A DNA stretch of 64,000 nt from Alishewanella metallidurans (GTDB taxonomy: Bacteria > Pseudomonadota > Gammaproteobacteria > Enterobacterales > Alteromonadaceae): the NCBI RefSeq assembly GCF_036983985.1, contig NZ_JALAHQ010000003.1:1-64000 (forward strand). The letters are read 5' to 3'. Shown here one piece after another: positions 26,118 to 35,529 of the stretch. The position numbers and the translations under genes are program-made. The notes under the pieces were generated by a model. It worked only from the letters and a program-made list of their open reading frames with translations. It did not search any database and had not been told where the DNA came from. The stretch's first letter is position 1, and each line of letters opens with the position of its first letter.

Positions 26118-26756
26118 TTAGTTTACTTCCGTAATAAACTGCTCGCGACTGCGGCGTACTTTGGTTAGGTTTACCAACCAGTCGCCGTCATCAGCACGGT
26201 AGCCAAGTGGCATTAACAGTACTGAGCGTAAGCCTTTTTCTTGTAAATTCAGTATTTCATCTACTTTAGCCGGATCAAAGCCTTCTATTGGCGTACTGTC
26301 TACTTTTAGCTCTGCTGCAGCAATAAGCGCTGAACCTAAACCAATGTATGCTTGACGCGCAGCATGTTGGTAGTTGGTTTCAGCATCGCGCGGCGGGTAG
26401 GTGTTAAGTAGCTGGTTGCGGTAGTTTTCCCAACCTTCGTTTTTAAAACCACGTATATCATTGGTTAAATCAAACATCTGGTTAATACGCTCTGCGGTGT
26501 AGTTATCCCACGCGGCAAATACCAGTAAGTGAGAGCAGTCGGTGATCTGGCTTTGGTTCCACGCATGCGGTTTAATTTGTTCACGCACGGCGTTATTCGT
26601 AACCACCAAGACTTCATAGGGCTGTAAACCGCTTGAAGACGCGCTTAAGCGAATAGCTTCAAGTATTAAATCAACCTTATCTTGGGCAACAACTTTGCTT
26701 GGGTCATACTTTTTGGTGGCATAACGCCATTCTAAATTGTTAATTAAACTCGACAT
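26118..26756 (-). CDS. NAD(P)H-dependent nitroreductase (NfsB-like)
   Basis: FMN-dependent oxidoreductase of 212 residues that reduces nitro compounds or quinones with NAD(P)H. N-terminal RYATKKYDP and SASSSGLQPYEVLVV form the FMN-phosphate site. C-terminal STPIEGFDPAKVDEIL..EKGLRSVLLMPLGYR is the characteristic NfsB segment. A single-gene unit, convergent with yajD. The physiological substrate is unknown. Confidence 0.9.
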   Translation of the reverse strand: MSSLINNLEWRYATKKYDPSKVVAQDKVDLILEAIRLSASSSGLQPYEVLVVTNNAVREQIKPHAWNQSQITDCSHLLVFAAWDNYTAERINQMFDLTNDIRGFKNEGWENYRNQLLNTYPPRDAETNYQHAARQAYIGLGSALIAAAELKVDSTPIEGFDPAKVDEILNLQEKGLRSVLLMPLGYRADDGDWLVNLTKVRRSREQFITEVN

Positions 26757-26911
26757 CTACTACTTCCTTACTACATAAGCCAACAACGGCATAAATTATG
26801 GGCTGATTATACGTTATGTCGCTTCGGTTGGTTTAGTTAAAGTTATTCTAATATAGACAAAATTAACCTGTAATTTGGCATTGAAAATGCGGCGCGTTGC
26901 CCGTAGCGGTA

Positions 26912-28081
26912 TTAAAAAAATAAGCTATTGCGTTGTACCGATACTCGGCCATCCGAGAATAGCCAGCGGCCTTTAGCCATGACGGCTTTGAGTTCTAGGC
27001 TGGTTTTGTCTATGAGTAATAAGTCAGCATCCGCACCAACTTTCAGGTTACCTTTGTGTGGTAACTTTAAAATGCGCGCAGGGTTGGCCGTTACCACGCG
27101 CAGAGCGTGCTCTACCGGTACACCTAGGCGAATCGCGTCGATCATTTCTTCATATAAACTGGCAATGCGGCCTTCACCTAAGCCGATAAAATTATTTTGC
27201 GCATCAAATACCGGCAGCGAAGCATTGGCGTCAGATGAAAAAGTCAGATGTTGCAGATTAGCGCCGGCGTTAACCGCTTGCAGTAGTGCGTCGGCACACT
27301 TAACTTCGCCCATAGCAATATCTTGTGCGGTGGTGCTGGTGGTTAAATCGATATAACCGCCTTGGGCAATATATGCAAAACCCATTTGCAGTAGCTGTTG
27401 ATTACGGTTCATATGGGTGGGATAAAACTGAGTGATAGGAATATCGGTAGTGGTTGCCACTTGCAGTAGTTGCGCAATGCCTTCAGGCGAGGGGCCAACG
27501 TGCACGCTAACAATACCGGCTTTGCCGGCCAGCATGCCGCCAACCCGAGCTTGTGATGCCAAACGTGCTAACTCTTGTACCGTAGGCTGCGACGAGCGGT
27601 GATCAGCAATGGCAACTTCGCCAACGCCTATAAACTTGTCAATTAGCACGATATCTTGCAGCAAATCACCCATCAGCGTGTAGGCTGGGATTTGATAAGA
27701 ACCGGTGTGACAATAACAAGTTAGGCCTTCTTCATCTAATGCATGCGCTTTAGCTAACAGGTTGGTGAGGGTGCGGGTAATGGCATCTGTGCCTAGCACG
27801 CCAACGAGGGTGGTAACGCCGGCGGCAATCGCATCGGCGACTTTTAGCTCGGAAGTGCGGCTGCGAAATCCGCCTTCGCCGCCGCCGCCAATAATATGTG
27901 CTAATGAATCAACTAAACCAGGTACAACCCAGCAGTCGCTGGCGTCTACCGTTTGCACTATCTCACCTTGCAGTGTTGCTTGCTCACCTAATGCGGCTAT
28001 TTGCTGGCCGGCTACTAATAAATCAGTTTGGCCTAAAGGTTCTGGCGAATAACAGATCCCGTTTACTATTCTGGTGATCAT
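26912..28081 (-). CDS. Isoaspartyl dipeptidase-like amidohydrolase (IadA/IadX type, M38)
   Basis: 389 residues (E. coli IadA 390). IadA-family enzymes split beta-aspartyl dipeptides, here presumably beta-Asp-Arg from cyanophycin. The amidohydrolase barrel is clear: VPGLVDSLAHIIGGGGEGG, ADHRS, H194 (SVHVG), H223 (PTHMNRN) and D284 (FSSDANAS). Two metal-site residues differ from E. coli IadA. The first His of HxH is Leu (L60-A-H62), and the carboxylated lysine region reads GVGEVAIADH with a Glu (E155). From memory, IadA relatives linked to cyanophycinases have been described as IadX; I could not check whether this belongs there. It is the last gene of the cyanophycinase-carrier operon, 33 bases after yfcC. 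Confidence 0.85.
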   Translation of the reverse strand: MITRIVNGICYSPEPLGQTDLLVAGQQIAALGEQATLQGEIVQTVDASDCWVVPGLVDSLAHIIGGGGEGGFRSRTSELKVADAIAAGVTTLVGVLGTDAITRTLTNLLAKAHALDEEGLTCYCHTGSYQIPAYTLMGDLLQDIVLIDKFIGVGEVAIADHRSSQPTVQELARLASQARVGGMLAGKAGIVSVHVGPSPEGIAQLLQVATTTDIPITQFYPTHMNRNQQLLQMGFAYIAQGGYIDLTTSTTAQDIAMGEVKCADALLQAVNAGANLQHLTFSSDANASLPVFDAQNNFIGLGEGRIASLYEEMIDAIRLGVPVEHALRVVTANPARILKLPHKGNLKVGADADLLLIDKTSLELKAVMAKGRWLFSDGRVSVQRNSLFF

Positions 28082-28114
28082 AAAAATCTCTTCTTCTTTG
28101 GCTGACAGCAGCCG

Positions 28115-29563
28115 TTAATAACCTATGGCAACGGCGACAAACATTGTCAGCATGCTCATTGTTGTTAGTAATAACCATAACGGCCACATAGCGCGTAACC
28201 ACTGTGTAAATTCAACGCCAGCAATAGCTAAGGTGCCCATTAACGCGGCTGATGTGGGATAAAATAGATGAGCCAAACCATCGCCGAGTTGAAACGCTAA
28301 AACGGCAATTTGCCGACTAACGCCAACCAGATCCGATAACGGCGCCATTAGCGGCATAGTAAGTGCGGCTTGGCCGGAGCCAGAGGTAACAAAGAAATTA
28401 AAGCCACTTTGAAACACCAGCATGGCCTGTGCAGCAAATAGCTCGGAATGGCCGTTAATACTGGTCGCTGCGTAATGCAGCATGGTATTTAAAATAGTGG
28501 GTTGCTCAGGGTTGGTGCCGCCAAGCAGTAAAATAATACCTTGTGCTATGCCGACCACTAATGCGGCCGGTAACAGTTGGTTTGCGCCGGTTTTAAAGGC
28601 GTCGACATAATCATTTAGGCTGGCGCTATTAAGTTTAAGTACCGTGCCTAAGGTCATGCTAATAATGGCCATGACAAAAAACTGTGTGGCAATTTCACGC
28701 AAAAAATAGCCCTGCATTACTACACCCCACACCACCCATACCATACCGCCCACTAGCGTGAGTACTACTAACGAATGGCCCCAGCGAAATTGATGGCTAA
28801 TTTCAAAGTCGGTTTTTATATCCGCTTTACGTCTAAGCCGTTCTGCGCGCCAGATAAACCATGCGATATAAATTAAGGTAAACACCAACCACATAGCAAT
28901 ACGAAAACCAGAGCCAGATAAAGGCTGCAAGCCAGCAATGCTTTGGGCGATAGCAACAGAAAATGGGTTCATCCACGAGGTAGCAAAACCAATTTGGGTG
29001 GCGCCATAGGTTAATAAGACTGCTGTAATAGCGTCATAGCCCAGCATGCGAACCAGTGGCACCAACAAGATGGCAAAGGCCATTGCCTCTTCACCCATAC
29101 CAAAAATAGCGCCGCCGAGTGAAAAAAACAGCGCCATAACCGGTAGTAAATAACGGGCTTTATGCTGCATTTTGCTAATTAGCAGCTTTAATAGTTCGTC
29201 AACGGCGCCGGTGCGCAGTAACACGCCAAAACTGCCGCCGACTAGGAGAATAAAAATAATTACGCCAATAGCTGAGCCATTTCTAGAGCCTGAGGTCATG
29301 CCATCGAAAAATGCGGTCAGCACACCGGTTTTTTCGCCATCGGCAAATAATGATACTGCCTGCGGCTCGCCGTTAAATGCGCTACGGTAGCTATCGGCAA
29401 CTAATAACTGCCGCCCGGTATTGGCATCTAGCGCGGTGTCAAACTGGCCTTGTGGCACAATTAAGGTGAGTAACGCAGAGCAAAGCAGCACCGCAAACAC
29501 AATAAGCAAGGTGTCTGGCATGCGCCAGCCGCTATTTATTGACTCTGCTGGCAGCTTACTCAT
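28115..29563 (-). CDS. YfcC family carrier (ArcD/DcuC-like, putative dipeptide or basic amino acid transporter)
   Basis: 482-residue inner-membrane carrier with about 12 hydrophobic segments. Motifs of the C4-dicarboxylate/arginine antiporter superfamily are visible: MGEEAMAFAILLVPLVRMLGYD, YGATQIGFATSWMNPFSVAIAQ and SGSGQAALTMPLMAPLSDLVGVSRQ. The start overlaps the end of the cyanophycinase gene by 8 bases, and iadA follows. From that context it probably imports beta-Asp-Arg or the freed arginine. E. coli YfcC has no firmly known substrate. Family sure, substrate inferred. Confidence 0.87.
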   Translation of the reverse strand: MSKLPAESINSGWRMPDTLLIVFAVLLCSALLTLIVPQGQFDTALDANTGRQLLVADSYRSAFNGEPQAVSLFADGEKTGVLTAFFDGMTSGSRNGSAIGVIIFILLVGGSFGVLLRTGAVDELLKLLISKMQHKARYLLPVMALFFSLGGAIFGMGEEAMAFAILLVPLVRMLGYDAITAVLLTYGATQIGFATSWMNPFSVAIAQSIAGLQPLSGSGFRIAMWLVFTLIYIAWFIWRAERLRRKADIKTDFEISHQFRWGHSLVVLTLVGGMVWVVWGVVMQGYFLREIATQFFVMAIISMTLGTVLKLNSASLNDYVDAFKTGANQLLPAALVVGIAQGIILLLGGTNPEQPTILNTMLHYAATSINGHSELFAAQAMLVFQSGFNFFVTSGSGQAALTMPLMAPLSDLVGVSRQIAVLAFQLGDGLAHLFYPTSAALMGTLAIAGVEFTQWLRAMWPLWLLLTTMSMLTMFVAVAIGY

Positions 29564-31289
29564 AGTTCACCTGCAAACTCATGGGTAAGTTTAGGTAACG
29601 CCACCGACCATCGGCACGTTGGCAGGCTTGCACTTGGCCGGCGTCGGCTTGCCAGATCCGGCCATCTGCGTTGCTATAGGTGTTGGGCGCTACCTTGCTG
29701 TTTTCCATTAGATCTGGCGTAGCACATTGCAATGTAGCGCGCTGAATGCCGTGCTGAAAAAATGCACTGTCACCCGCGAGTAAGTGGGTAAACTTCATGC
29801 CGGTTGCAGCCCAGGCGGTGGTTTTATCCGTTGGTTTTACTACTGTCGTTTTTGTTGCGCTAGTATCGGCAATCCAAACACCACCGCGGCCTTCAACCTG
29901 CAGCTGTGCGCTGTCTGGAGTAGTAAAGTTGGCGCGCAGTACGGTAGCTTCATCCATGCCAAAGCCAAAATTGGTATTGGTATCGATGAGTAAGCGTAAT
30001 AACCGGCCTTCGCGGTTGCGCTCACGAAAATGGGTGTCGGTAACACCTAACGTAAAAGACTGTAAGCCTCCTGCTACGCGATAGGTTAACAAGCTGCTGT
30101 CTAGCTTAGAGCTACAGCTTTGGTGAAACTGGCACAAAGGGGCATTAGGTTCGTCAGCATAGGCGCCATAGCGCAAGGCTTTACTGGTTTGGCCGCCACT
30201 GATCATGGGGAAGTTTTTTACCGGATGTCCCGATTGCACCGCAGTGCCGGCACTAGAACCCGCCAGCGGTACACCGGCATTAATGCGTTGGTGCAGTAGC
30301 TGTGCTAGTTCAGTAAATTCGCCCGGTTTTTTCTGTAAGCTGCGCATGGTGTGCGACTGATCACCACCGTTAATAAAAATGGCGTCGGCTTGCTCAAGTA
30401 ATTGCCTCATTAGCGCCGGCTCACGGCACATTTTCTGTTGATAAGCGGCTAGCTCTGGGTAGCGTGCGGCGCGTTTATATTGGCCATTCCAGCGAAATCG
30501 GTCTTGATCTAAGGTCTCGCAATTACCCGCTTGTACTAGCGCAGGTTCAATGGGTAGCCACACCGCATTGGCTCCGGCGGCGTTAAATAATTGCAGGTAA
30601 TAATCGACCCAATCCATAGAGCTATTCGATGAAGCGGTAATTAATACCAGTGTAGGTTTTTGTGTTAACGCTTGTTGTGCTGCGGCCGCATTTAGCTGTT
30701 TAGCCCGCGCTATGGCGCGGTTTTTTGCTGACTGAATAAAGTGCTGAAACATCTGCTGTACATAGAGCTCAGTACCATCAAAATACACTTTAACCTGCGC
30801 GGTGCTGCCATCTTGCAATACGGGGCGCTGTTCAAATATATCGTCGAGTAGGTTCTGCTCATCGTCTGATAAATCAAAACGCTTAAATTCGTTGTACCAG
30901 CTATCTTCTGACCAGCTTTTGTTGAGCATCTGTTGCAGTTGCGTCAGTAATTCTGGTTTTACCTGCTGTTGTCGAATGTGGTTAGCCGGCCACGCAGTTA
31001 AGGCTTTTAATTCGTTTAGCGTTTGCGGTTCTGGTCGAAAATGTTTTTCGCGCACCGCTTGGTGTTGTGTAAAGTAAGCCTCCGCTGCAGCTGTTTTATC
31101 TGGCGCGCAGCGCGATATTTCTACACTCGAACAAATAGGCTCTCCGCCACCAAATAGCCAGAGTTCTTTGCCAGTAACACTGTTTGTAGCCGGTTCTATT
31201 GCTTGCACGTAAGCCGCGAAACACAGCGCTAACGGCAGTAACAGTTGCGAGCGCAGTAGTAAGCGTTGGTTATAGGTTTGATTAAACAT
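29556..31289 (-). CDS. Exported cyanophycinase-like peptidase (S51)
   Basis: Serine exopeptidase of the cyanophycinase group, which cuts the Asp/Arg polymer cyanophycin into beta-Asp-Arg dipeptides. With the ATG at 31289 it has 577 residues and a Sec signal (RLLLRSQLLLPLALCFAAYVQA, cleavage near residue 30), so it works outside the cytoplasm. The nucleophile elbow AGSSAGTAV holds S346. VTDTHFRERNREGRL holds the conserved His420. INGGDQSH (near 310) and GFGMDEATVL also match the family. It is longer than cytosolic CphB (about 270) because of an N-terminal extension of about 200 residues and a C-terminal tail, as in secreted relatives. An in-frame ATG at 31310 would add 7 residues. Confidence 0.88.
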   Translation of the reverse strand: MFNQTYNQRLLLRSQLLLPLALCFAAYVQAIEPATNSVTGKELWLFGGGEPICSSVEISRCAPDKTAAAEAYFTQHQAVREKHFRPEPQTLNELKALTAWPANHIRQQQVKPELLTQLQQMLNKSWSEDSWYNEFKRFDLSDDEQNLLDDIFEQRPVLQDGSTAQVKVYFDGTELYVQQMFQHFIQSAKNRAIARAKQLNAAAAQQALTQKPTLVLITASSNSSMDWVDYYLQLFNAAGANAVWLPIEPALVQAGNCETLDQDRFRWNGQYKRAARYPELAAYQQKMCREPALMRQLLEQADAIFINGGDQSHTMRSLQKKPGEFTELAQLLHQRINAGVPLAGSSAGTAVQSGHPVKNFPMISGGQTSKALRYGAYADEPNAPLCQFHQSCSSKLDSSLLTYRVAGGLQSFTLGVTDTHFRERNREGRLLRLLIDTNTNFGFGMDEATVLRANFTTPDSAQLQVEGRGGVWIADTSATKTTVVKPTDKTTAWAATGMKFTHLLAGDSAFFQHGIQRATLQCATPDLMENSKVAPNTYSNADGRIWQADAGQVQACQRADGRWRYLNLPMSLQVNYE

Positions 31290-31389
31290 TACATCAGATC
31301 CCGTTGGCATTGTTGGCTATAACATATAGCGCAACCGAACAAAAAGACGGGCTGTTTACACAGCCCTGCCTTAATTTTAAAGCGAGTGT

Positions 31390-34362
31390 TTAGAATGAGT
31401 AACGCGCGGTTAAACGCACAGAGCGCGGGCTCTGATAGTTTTGATCGTTTAAGAAATTCGGGTTTTGCCCCGCATCTTCCAGCGACAAATCACCTTTTTC
31501 ATTGTATTCGGTTACTCGGCCCATATTTAATACGTTAAACACGTTGGCTTGCAGTAATAGGCCTTTTGCCCAGTCCGGGCGATATGAGAGGCCTAAATTT
31601 ACCGTGTAGGTCCAAGGTGTACGGCCAAACTGGCCACGTTGCGTTAATTCTTGCTCGCCCGTGGCATTGCGACAATACAGGCTAGACGCGGCATAGCGCT
31701 CAAATACCTCATATTCGGGATCGTCTTCGGCAAACGGAGGATAACCAAAGCAGCTAACCGGGCGACCCGATTGCAATAATACGTTGGCCGATATTTCCAA
31801 TTGCTCGGTTAGCTCATAACCACCAAATAGTTTAACGGTGTGACGACGGTCGTTTGACAGGTAGCCGTCGGTGCCATCAACAAACACTTTGTGGTCAAAA
31901 TCGTTGGTTAAACCCGGCGACTCAGACTCTAGCCAGCTATTCACTAAGCCTTCGCTATTACCTTGGCTTTTTGCAAAAACGTAACTGCCTTGCATGTACC
32001 AGCCGTTATCGCTGGCGCGCTCAACGTTAAACTCGAGTGCTTGGTAAGTCCGTTTATAGTTGTCTAGTTGCAGATAAGAGTTAGGCACGGTAACGCGTTT
32101 TAATACGCCATCGCCAGCCACGTCCATATCCATTTCTAAGTCTCTACCTGGGTTTAAAATGATGCAGGTAGCTAATGAATCAGCATCAAAGTCGCTGTAG
32201 CCTTGATCGTCAGCAAAGTTGATAAACGCTTGGCGGCCACAGTAATCGTCGACACCATTTTTCACTTCACGATAAATAAAGCTAACACCGCCGGTCCATA
32301 AGTCAGACAGTTGGCGCTGGTAGCCTAAAATTAATTCGTCTTGCATCATAGGCTCTAAGTTTGCCGAAGCCACCGTGGCCGGATCAGGCGAGGTATTACG
32401 GCCGCTGGTTAACGTAGAGCCAAGCTTGTCACCTAATTGCAGTGGCGCCTGAGTTGCAGGGTCAACTAGGCCATCGTACAGATAATATTCTGTCGTGACA
32501 TACTGCCAGTTAGAGGCGCGGATATTGGTGTTGGCAGCAATAGGAATATAGTAACGGCCAGCGTTGGCATACAGTTTAGAGCTGGCATCACCGTTTACGT
32601 CCCAAACAAAACCTAAACGTGGCGCTATCATGTTTTTCGCATCGACAAACGACACACCATCGGCGTTTAAGTTGTCAAACGACTCACTGCGCAGGCCAGC
32701 GTAAATCATCACGCTGTCGGTAACGTAAAAGCTGTCTTCAATGTAAAACGCCGAGTTTTTTACTTCGTAACGGCCTGATGGCGACGTGCGGGTGCGTTTG
32801 CGCACGACATGCGCATCGGCAGGTATATCAACACCATTCCAGCGATCGGCAAAATCTACTGGCGTATAGCGGCGGTAAAATACGCCGCCAGAATATTCAG
32901 CACCGGCAATGCGCGAGGTAAAGGTTTCGTCGTCATAACCAAAACGCAACGTATGCTCACCAATACGCCATTCGGCATCAAAGCGTAGCGCTTTGCGCTC
33001 GTCGTTATCGGGGCCAAAAGCCAGCGAACGCACGTTAATATTGTTCCAACAACCAACGTCTATTACGTCGTCGGTGTCTTGATCATAAATATCAACTAAT
33101 GGGCATTCGTCGCCGGCTAACGGGTCTGGCGTAATATAACCAGAATCATTGGTTAAACGGCCAACTAATACGCCAAGGGTAAAGTCTTCGGTTAAATGGC
33201 CGGTATATTTACCAATTAGAATTTCACCGCCGTTACGTTCGGTATAACGTACTCGTTCGGTGCCATGTTGGCCGGTAAAATAACGGTCATCTGGGTTTAA
33301 GTAGTCAACATAATCGGTTTTTTCAACGTTACGAATACCGGTTACTTCTAAAATGTGGTTGTCGGTAATATACCAGTCAAACTTCACTAAACCGTTAGGC
33401 GACGTGTTGTCACCTGCGGTGCTGCGATCGCTGCCGTATGAATCAAAGCTGTCTTTTTTACCTTCAAGCATGCCGTAAAAAAACAACTTATCTTGCACTA
33501 AGGCACCGCCGCCTGACACGCTATACGACAGCTCATCTTGTTTGTCTGCTGAGCGGTAAGCCGAGTAATAACTGCGCTCGCCTGCAACACCTGTGCGGCT
33601 GATGACATCCTTACCTGAGGCGGCTAAGTCGGAAGGTGACCAAACCACAGAGCCGTTAAATTTCCAGTCGTTAGTACCGCGTTTGGTCACAATATTTACT
33701 ACACCACCCAGAGCGCGGCCATACTCAGCGCCAAAGCCACCGGTTTTTATTTCTTGCTCGCCAATGGCATCAAAGGGTACACGGCCGTATGATAAAAATG
33801 TACGCGCGTTGGTAACGTCAAAACCATTGATGTAGTAGCCGTTTTCGGCCACCGACGAGCCACCAAAAGAAGCCAGCTTACCAAAACCACTGTCGCCGCG
33901 CACAGTACCTGGCGCTAATAGGGCGACATCGCTAATATCACGGCCGATGGGTAAGCGCTCCATTTGTGCGGCGGTAAATACCGTGCTCGACTCCACTGAT
34001 GAGGTATCAATAGGGCTAATGGTTGAGCCAACAACAGAAATACGCTCCATGGCGTCATCACTGAAACTGACCGGCGTACCTGTGCCTATACCAACCACAA
34101 CTTCGCGGGTTACGCCTTTGGCCACTACTTGATAACGGCCACTGGGTAATTGTGAGAAATTAAATCGGCCGCTATTGTCGGAGGTGAGTTCACGTTTTAA
34201 ACCGGTTTCTAGATTTTTTACCGAAATGGTGATGCCGGTGTCAGTCTGGCCAAAAATAGACCCGACAGATAAATCGGCATAGGCCATATTCTGGCTAAGT
34301 GCGGCGGTAATAAATATTGCTAAGGCGGAACGGCGTAGGTATTTAAGCTTCTGTTGTGTCAT
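31390..34362 (-). CDS. TonB-dependent receptor, Oar-like, with carboxypeptidase-regulatory domain
   Basis: 990-residue outer-membrane receptor. A signal peptide (about 1-29) precedes a beta-sandwich carboxypeptidase-regulatory-like domain (about 35-105, GITISVKNLETGLKRELTS). A plug (RLPIGRDISDVALLAPGT, IKTGGFGAEYGRALGGVVNIVTKRG) and a large barrel follow, ending in the C-terminal phenylalanine RLTARYSF. This Oar/OmpA-related type is common for peptide or polymer uptake. It is 101 bases upstream of the cyanophycinase gene on the same strand, so it probably takes up cyanophycin fragments. No TonB, ExbB or ExbD gene is in the window. Confidence 0.92.
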   Translation of the reverse strand: MTQQKLKYLRRSALAIFITAALSQNMAYADLSVGSIFGQTDTGITISVKNLETGLKRELTSDNSGRFNFSQLPSGRYQVVAKGVTREVVVGIGTGTPVSFSDDAMERISVVGSTISPIDTSSVESSTVFTAAQMERLPIGRDISDVALLAPGTVRGDSGFGKLASFGGSSVAENGYYINGFDVTNARTFLSYGRVPFDAIGEQEIKTGGFGAEYGRALGGVVNIVTKRGTNDWKFNGSVVWSPSDLAASGKDVISRTGVAGERSYYSAYRSADKQDELSYSVSGGGALVQDKLFFYGMLEGKKDSFDSYGSDRSTAGDNTSPNGLVKFDWYITDNHILEVTGIRNVEKTDYVDYLNPDDRYFTGQHGTERVRYTERNGGEILIGKYTGHLTEDFTLGVLVGRLTNDSGYITPDPLAGDECPLVDIYDQDTDDVIDVGCWNNINVRSLAFGPDNDERKALRFDAEWRIGEHTLRFGYDDETFTSRIAGAEYSGGVFYRRYTPVDFADRWNGVDIPADAHVVRKRTRTSPSGRYEVKNSAFYIEDSFYVTDSVMIYAGLRSESFDNLNADGVSFVDAKNMIAPRLGFVWDVNGDASSKLYANAGRYYIPIAANTNIRASNWQYVTTEYYLYDGLVDPATQAPLQLGDKLGSTLTSGRNTSPDPATVASANLEPMMQDELILGYQRQLSDLWTGGVSFIYREVKNGVDDYCGRQAFINFADDQGYSDFDADSLATCIILNPGRDLEMDMDVAGDGVLKRVTVPNSYLQLDNYKRTYQALEFNVERASDNGWYMQGSYVFAKSQGNSEGLVNSWLESESPGLTNDFDHKVFVDGTDGYLSNDRRHTVKLFGGYELTEQLEISANVLLQSGRPVSCFGYPPFAEDDPEYEVFERYAASSLYCRNATGEQELTQRGQFGRTPWTYTVNLGLSYRPDWAKGLLLQANVFNVLNMGRVTEYNEKGDLSLEDAGQNPNFLNDQNYQSPRSVRLTARYSF

Positions 34363-34479
34363 GTTATTAACTCCGGCTTGCTGCTACAGGTCCATGTCCG
34401 CCTGTTATTGTTATTTTTTGGGCTTGTTTGTAACAGCGTAGCTCTGTTTTAGCCGTTAGCGCCCAGCTCTTATTCTTTC

Positions 34480-34499
34480 TACTCTGATAATAGAGAGTA
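34480..34499. promoter_or_regulatory. Inverted repeat upstream of the Oar-like receptor
   Basis: TACTCT-GATAATAG-AGAGTA, 6-base arms with an 8-base spacer, lies in the 282-base gap between the LuxR-type regulator gene and the receptor. Its place makes it a candidate binding site for that regulator. The arms are short, so chance is not excluded. Confidence 0.3.
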
Positions 34500-34644
34500 A
34501 AAGTAAAAGCTTATATATCCTGTTAGGTATAGTAATTTACAGAATTGGCCAATGAATTAGCGTTGCGCCTACCCCGAAAGAAATAGTCTGTTTTTTAAAC
34601 AGCGCAGTGCTGCATTAGTATTGGTGCTGCGCTAATAACAGTAT

Positions 34645-35529
34645 TTAAAGCCGATGATTTTGCTGATACAGCTGCAGTGGGTCGCTGTCTTCATCTGGCC
34701 GTGCAAAAGGAATGCAGTTGATAAATAAAGAAAAAAGCTCAGCCTGCGAGCTGATTTCTAGTTTACGGTAAATGTTCTTGCGGTGAATTTTTACCGTACC
34801 GTCTGAGGTATTTAGCTTCTGCGCCGTTAGTGCTGACGAATAACCACGCAGCATATATAGCAATACATCGCGCTCGCGTTTTGTTAACAGCGAGCTAGCA
34901 AAATGACTTAACGTACATTCTACTTGTTGATGTGTTTTATCGTCGGGGTTGGCCTGTGGCAACGCGGTGGCTAGCTGGTAGTGTTTAGTTAATGCCTCAG
35001 ATAATATCGGCAACACCATATTTAATGCCGTTAAATCAGCTGCGGTAAATTCGTTGCTATGAATATTACGCTGCATAAAAAACACTAAGGCAGAATCGTC
35101 ATCAATTCGCCACAGCACATCAATAGAGTCAGCGACACCGGTTTTAGAATAAAAGGTTTGGTAGTACTCGCTAGAGTAAAAATCGTCAGGCGCAACATTA
35201 CGCAGCCAATAAGCACCCGTTGGGCAGCCCGCTAAAAACAACCGGTATTGCGGATCTAACGCATAAGGCCCAGTAGAATAAATATCGGCGGCAACTTTAC
35301 GTTGCACGGGGTTAAAGCGGTGCAACAAACTTAAGGGTTTACGCTGGCGGTAATACACTAAAATACCGCAGGAGTCGGTGGCACATACCGCATCTAATAC
35401 GTCCATTACCGCCGCGCTAAAATCGGCGGTGCCCAAGCAGCGCCAAAGGCTTGCAAATGCGGCAATAACGCGCTCGTCAAAGGTTAACGCTAAGGTTGAT
35501 CTATAGGTTTTACCCTTGGTTGGCTCCAT
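34645..35529 (-). CDS. LuxR family transcriptional regulator
   Basis: 294 residues. The C-terminal LuxR-type helix-turn-helix (about 215-275) reads LTKRERDVLLYMLRGYS, with the recognition-helix region SDGTVKIHRKNIYRKL. The N-terminal 200 residues have no receiver domain and no clear autoinducer-binding motif. They look like a GAF-type or family-specific sensor domain (PTGAYWLRNVAPDDFYSSEYYQ). It is upstream of, and on the same strand as, the receptor-cyanophycinase-carrier-dipeptidase genes and is their likely regulator. Ligand unknown. Confidence 0.88.
   Translation of the reverse strand: MEPTKGKTYRSTLALTFDERVIAAFASLWRCLGTADFSAAVMDVLDAVCATDSCGILVYYRQRKPLSLLHRFNPVQRKVAADIYSTGPYALDPQYRLFLAGCPTGAYWLRNVAPDDFYSSEYYQTFYSKTGVADSIDVLWRIDDDSALVFFMQRNIHSNEFTAADLTALNMVLPILSEALTKHYQLATALPQANPDDKTHQQVECTLSHFASSLLTKRERDVLLYMLRGYSSALTAQKLNTSDGTVKIHRKNIYRKLEISSQAELFSLFINCIPFARPDEDSDPLQLYQQNHRL

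Noticed and set aside
28115..29563. YfcC-type gene as an arginine deiminase-linked ArcD
   Set aside because: No arcA, arcB or arcC genes are nearby; the cyanophycinase and dipeptidase neighbours explain it better.
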